Shown here: positions 14,345 to 17,613 of the stretch, piece by piece
Position numbering within the stretch: the stretch's first letter is position 1
Layout of the letters: the number at the start of each line of letters is the position of its first letter
NCBI GenBank assembly: GCA_002707085.1
Contig: PALY01000002.1
Coordinates: forward strand, 31,160 to 48,772
Length of the DNA: 17,613 nt
Reading direction: 5' to 3'
DNA from: Deltaproteobacteria bacterium
GTDB taxonomy: Bacteria > Myxococcota_A > UBA796
The notes under the pieces: generated by a model
What the model saw: only the letters and a program-made list of their open reading frames with translations
The model's database searches: none
What the model was told of the DNA's origin: nothing
Translations under genes and position numbers: made by a program

Positions 14345-15277
14345 GTGTCTCGTGTCCTCCTGACAGGCGGAGCGGGCTTTATGGGTTCACAAATGGCTCG
14401 AAGTCTCAGCGAAACAGGTCGTGATGTCGTGGTGTTCGACAAGCTGACTTATGCTGGAGATCGGGCCAATCTTGAAGGGGTAAAACACGACTTTGTAGAA
14501 GCGTGTGTGTGTGACGGATCCGCAGTTCGTGCCGCAATGGACGGAGTGGATGTGGTGATTCACATGGCTGCTGAATCACACGTGGAAAATTCGCTCCATG
14601 AGCCGGATCAATTTCTGCAGACAAATGTTGTGGGCGCACGCGTGATGTTGAGTGAGGCTTGTGCTGCGGGTGTGGAACAGTTTGTTCATGTTTCCACCGA
14701 CGAAGTTTTTGGTCAGGCTCTACCGGATGAGTATTTTGGACCGAATGCGCCCATGAAACCAGGGAATGCATACGCCGCATCAAAAGTGGGCGCAGAGGCC
14801 TTGGTTCATGCTTGGCGACATACATACGACTATCCAGTCACGATGGTTCGCTGTACGAATAATTTTGGACCCAGACAGCATCCAGAGAAGGCCATCCCCT
14901 GTTGGATTCTTGCGGGCCTTGGTGGCGGACCCATTCCTGTGCATGGCGAAGGGGTGGCGGTTCGTGACTGGTTGTACGTTGAAGATTTTGCACGTGGAGT
15001 GATTGCAGCGCTAGATGGTTGGCAAGATGGGGCTACGTGGCATTTTGCGGGCCGGAATCACCGTCAAAACAAACAAATGGCCGACAACATCTGCCAACTG
15101 TTGGGTGCATCAGGACTACAGTTTGGCCCAGAGCGTACAGGACAAGATTACCGGTATGCGCTTGACGATGAGTACACGCGATCAGCCCTTGGTTGGCGGC
15201 CACAGGTGTCGGTAGAAGACGCGCTGCATTCCACCATTGACTGGTATCGTACCCATGGGCAGAGGTGGGGGCGGTAG
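14345..15277 (+). CDS. NAD-dependent sugar-nucleotide dehydratase, dTDP-glucose 4,6-dehydratase-like
   Basis: The protein has 310 residues and is an extended short-chain dehydrogenase/reductase. The Rossmann glycine motif GGAGFMG (8-14) binds NAD+. STDEVFG (117-123) supplies the Thr118-Asp119-Glu120 set characteristic of 4,6-dehydratases, and YAASK (Tyr143, Lys147) is the SDR catalytic pair. Later RDWLYVED and RTGQDYRYALD match the substrate-binding blocks of RmlB. The complete set favours conversion of an NDP-glucose to its 4-keto-6-deoxy form for surface polysaccharide. At 310 residues it is somewhat shorter than typical RmlB (about 330-360), and no rmlA, rmlC or rmlD is in view, so the nucleotide and sugar are not certain. 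It ends 10 bases before the stop of a convergent glycosyltransferase gene, with no terminator hairpin visible. Confidence 0.9.
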   Translation: MSRVLLTGGAGFMGSQMARSLSETGRDVVVFDKLTYAGDRANLEGVKHDFVEACVCDGSAVRAAMDGVDVVIHMAAESHVENSLHEPDQFLQTNVVGARVMLSEACAAGVEQFVHVSTDEVFGQALPDEYFGPNAPMKPGNAYAASKVGAEALVHAWRHTYDYPVTMVRCTNNFGPRQHPEKAIPCWILAGLGGGPIPVHGEGVAVRDWLYVEDFARGVIAALDGWQDGATWHFAGRNHRQNKQMADNICQLLGASGLQFGPERTGQDYRYALDDEYTRSALGWRPQVSVEDALHSTIDWYRTHGQRWGR

Positions 15278-15287
15278 TTTTGGTTCG

Positions 15288-15959
15288 CTATGCTTCTGGG
15301 GGTGGTCGCACAATGGTCCGCATTACACCTGCCGCATAACGAATACTTCGGGACACAGAGATGGATTGAACTGTGTCATCGTATCGGCACAAGACTTTGC
15401 GCTCTCCGATTGTGGCGCCTTTACTCAGCAAGGTTGCCCAGACTTGATGGTCGAAAATATAATCATCAGAAAAACGGTGGTAGTCGAGGTCTTTCAGAAC
15501 ATTGGCTCTAAACGCTCGGGCTCCAGAATGAAGTTCGGAGATGTTTGCGCTGTAGCGGAAGTTGGCCATCATGGTGAGTGTGCGGTTCCCCCACCGTCTC
15601 CACCATGGAATTTGGCCCGCCCCTTGGTTTAGAAACCGGCTTCCAATGGCGGCATCACAGGCGGCAAGAGGGACGATCAGTCCCAGAACATCTGTTGTGT
15701 TGTATTGCCCATCACCGTGCAACAGAATGATGCGTTCGGCTCCCCTCTTCAATGCCGCGTCATAGCCGGTCTTCTGTGCGGCACCGTAGCCCTTGTTTTG
15801 TTCATGTCGGATGACACACACGTTTTCAGCGTGAATCGGAGTCTCTGAGCCATCATCAACAATGATGACGGAGTCGAGTAAATCTTCAGGAATTTCCGTG
15901 AGGATCTGGTCGATAGCCGATTGGGTATTCAGTGTTGGAATTACGATAGCGACGGTCAT
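15288..15959 (-). CDS. Family 2 glycosyltransferase (polyprenyl-phosphate sugar transferase type)
   Basis: The protein has 223 residues with the GT-A fold of the GT2 family, close in style to polyprenyl-phosphate mannosyl- or glucosyltransferases (DPM1-like). Motifs: IVIPTLN (5-11), VDDGS (34-38), NKGYGAAQKTGYDAA (55-69), the metal-binding-type HGDGQY (81-86), WWRRWGNRTLT (119-129), and SGARAF (145-150) in the acceptor-binding region. It has no C-terminal membrane helices, so it is a short, catalytic-domain-only form. It probably loads a sugar onto a polyprenyl phosphate for a membrane GT-C transferase, and a candidate of that kind lies immediately upstream on the same strand, 2 bases away. 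The donor sugar is unknown. An AGG about 9 bases ahead of the ATG is a modest ribosome binding site. Confidence 0.92.
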   Translation of the reverse strand: MTVAIVIPTLNTQSAIDQILTEIPEDLLDSVIIVDDGSETPIHAENVCVIRHEQNKGYGAAQKTGYDAALKRGAERIILLHGDGQYNTTDVLGLIVPLAACDAAIGSRFLNQGAGQIPWWRRWGNRTLTMMANFRYSANISELHSGARAFRANVLKDLDYHRFSDDYIFDHQVWATLLSKGATIGERKVLCRYDDTVQSISVSRSIRYAAGVMRTIVRPPPEA

Positions 15960-15961
15960 GT

Positions 15962-17613
15962 TTAAAGACCTAACCCAACGAGATGAAGTTTCAGGGCCTC
16001 TTTGGGACTTGTGTCTTCAACGACAAAAGGCCGCAATTCTTTGAGCCGCCCAGATGTAGCGCCAGTCCATTGTCGTACACGATCACCCATATTGAGGGCT
16101 CCCGGCATCACCAAAATCCGCCTTCCTTGTGTATGGGGCCGGAGAACGATTTGCGTTTCTTCATCCCTGATCGCTTGAAACTGGGCGGGTTTGGTTCCCC
16201 ACAAGTCACGTAGAATGCGGTTTCCGGTCAAATCGATGACGGTGTCATTTTCTGTAAGACTGTCTCGAACGGCCCAAAAGTCTGGATGAGGATTTAATGC
16301 AGACTCAACCACTTCTGGCGAGTTTTGTAGGTGGTGCCGACTCGGAGGAGATTCCGCCCATTGGCTCATTCCCAAAGCGAGGGCTGGGACCATCCAAAGC
16401 CATCGACTCCGGCCGACCAATAAGCCAATACCAGCCAACAACATGACCGGTGCAGGGATGAGCAACACCAACGCATACCGGGGAATAAAATGTGTGGCCA
16501 TTAAGCCGAAAAAGTGAGCCAAAGTAATGCCAGCCAGCCACGCAGAAGCGAGAAGAGGTCCCAGATGGTTGTCCCCTTTTCCTCGTCGCAATGGAGCAAG
16601 ACAGCTGAAGAAACCCAGAAGGAGCCATGTTGGAGAAGGCAGATGTAGGGCTCGGGTCATTCCTTCTGTTGCCCCATCGAAACGGACTTGTGTGGGTAAA
16701 TTATATTTGGGTCCGCGGGCCAAAAACGTGAGGGTTTTATCCAAGTTCTTCCAGGCCCCATCTCGCCCAACCCCCCAATATCCGCGTTGTTTTTCGTCGG
16801 ATGGGTGCCAGCCGAGGTCGGTCGGTAGCGGTGCGGTTCTGCCGTGGGCCCGAGCCACAACCACTTGGGTTCTGTAGACGTTGTAGTCCAGGGTATAGGC
16901 TTCCTGTACCCATCGTGTGATGCCTGCGTACACCTGCCAGCAGAGCATCATGGGTATAAGGAAAGAAACCAAACTTAAAAAAGCTATTTTAGCATTTTCA
17001 CGGGCTTTCCAAGAGAGGGCCAAAACCACCAAAGGTGCAGCGGCGAGCAGGAAGACCAAGCTTTTCATGTTGGATGCCATGAGTAGCGCCAAGGCCAGGC
17101 CGAAACAAAGCCATCGGAAGATTCCAACTTGCTTGAAAGCACGAATGCCAGTGGAGATGGCCAGTACGTGAATCAGACCATGAAATAGGTAGTCAGTGGG
17201 CGGTCCAATGACTGTGGCAACCGTGGGTACATGGAGCGTCAACCATGCGCCAGCGACGGCCAAAGAGCGGGGTCCAATGGCGATGCCCAGCCGGTACACG
17301 GCGGCGGGCAGCAGCCCACCCGCGATGATGTTTACTTGCATCAATGCCACATGAACCGGCAGGCCGGTGGTATTCGCCACTTGGACCGCGACCCATGGAT
17401 AGAAAGGATATCGTTGGGGAACGGGGTGGTAGGCGCCACCGGACTGAATATCCAAAGCCAGAACCAAGAACTCTCTCCAATCTTGTCCGACCGGGTACCA
17501 AGCGGGGTTGAATTCGGTGTGGAGCGAGTCGGCGTAGGCAATGCCCACAATCGCGAGAATTAGCATCCACGCTGTGTCCACAGGTATCCGCGTGAAGACG
17601 CCGGAGTCTGCTC
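15962..17613 (-). CDS. Polytopic membrane protein, GT-C glycosyltransferase-like (5' end may lie outside window)
   Basis: The frame is open from the window edge. GTG at 17579-17581 is the first plausible start in view (539 residues), but it lacks a clear ribosome binding site, so the true start may lie further out. About ten hydrophobic segments are visible, including one right at the N-terminus, a cluster at about 77-221 and another at about 320-420. A hydrophilic domain closes the C-terminus (about 425-539). After the first helix come GQDWREF and a Tyr/His/Pro-rich stretch (YHPVPQRYPFYPW), reminiscent of the acidic first loop of GT-C transferases and mannosyltransferase-like proteins. That assignment is an inference from topology and from the neighbouring GT2 gene; I do not recognise the exact family. 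The gene precedes the GT2 gene by 2 bases, so both belong to one minus-strand operon. The likely role is transfer of lipid-linked sugar on the periplasmic side. Confidence 0.8.
   Translation of the reverse strand, partial: ADSGVFTRIPVDTAWMLILAIVGIAYADSLHTEFNPAWYPVGQDWREFLVLALDIQSGGAYHPVPQRYPFYPWVAVQVANTTGLPVHVALMQVNIIAGGLLPAAVYRLGIAIGPRSLAVAGAWLTLHVPTVATVIGPPTDYLFHGLIHVLAISTGIRAFKQVGIFRWLCFGLALALLMASNMKSLVFLLAAAPLVVLALSWKARENAKIAFLSLVSFLIPMMLCWQVYAGITRWVQEAYTLDYNVYRTQVVVARAHGRTAPLPTDLGWHPSDEKQRGYWGVGRDGAWKNLDKTLTFLARGPKYNLPTQVRFDGATEGMTRALHLPSPTWLLLGFFSCLAPLRRGKGDNHLGPLLASAWLAGITLAHFFGLMATHFIPRYALVLLIPAPVMLLAGIGLLVGRSRWLWMVPALALGMSQWAESPPSRHHLQNSPEVVESALNPHPDFWAVRDSLTENDTVIDLTGNRILRDLWGTKPAQFQAIRDEETQIVLRPHTQGRRILVMPGALNMGDRVRQWTGATSGRLKELRPFVVEDTSPKEALKLHLVGLGL

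Noticed and set aside
16965..17000. AT-rich patch inside the GT-C-like gene
   Set aside because: It codes for a hydrophobic membrane segment in an uninterrupted frame. Composition alone does not suggest an insertion or regulatory site.

Overview
The window reads as chromosomal DNA of a Gram-negative, outer-membrane-bearing bacterium. Five of its thirteen protein genes encode lipoproteins with a lipobox and no Asp at +2. Three of those carry Asp/Ala/Ser/Thr tethers, and one combines a MopE-type motif with an FG-GAP propeller. That style, with moderate GC, suggests Myxococcota, Bradymonadota or a related former 'deltaproteobacterial' lineage. The lineage is inferred from protein style; no RNA gene or marker fixes it.

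Layout. 1-777 (+) is the 3' part of a PhoR-like sensor histidine kinase cut by the window edge. 877-6475 (+) is a tight run of four genes: a lipoprotein with a carboxypeptidase-regulatory-like domain and a ThuA/glutamine-amidotransferase-like domain, a lipoprotein with an Asp-Ala tether, a large lipoprotein (lamin-tail domain, MopE-type motif, seven-bladed FG-GAP propeller), and a pentaheme c-type cytochrome. 6472-8421 (-) is a lipase/esterase-like lipoprotein whose stop codon interlocks with that of the cytochrome gene. 8506-10044 (+) is a class-V aminotransferase (cysteine-desulfurase fold). 10135-13164 (+) is pntA-pntB, the proton-translocating NAD(P) transhydrogenase. One base later comes a PAF-acetylhydrolase-like lipoprotein (13166-14344), and with no gap a dTDP-glucose-4,6-dehydratase-like SDR enzyme (14345-15277). 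15288-17613 (-) holds a family 2 glycosyltransferase and, upstream of it, a polytopic GT-C-like membrane protein that runs to the window edge.

How the parts may work together. The 877-6475 block looks like a cell-surface/periplasm module: three tethered lipoproteins plus a multiheme cytochrome, translated with stop-start overlaps or short gaps. The pairing of a MopE-motif protein with a multiheme cytochrome recalls MopE and the surface cytochrome of Methylococcus, but this is only a hypothesis. The pntAB block supplies NADPH at the inner membrane and carries two unrelated passengers. The right edge resembles the start of a surface-polysaccharide locus.

The longest gene-free stretch is 99 bases (778-876). 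No tRNA, rRNA, CRISPR array, insertion sequence or phage gene was seen.
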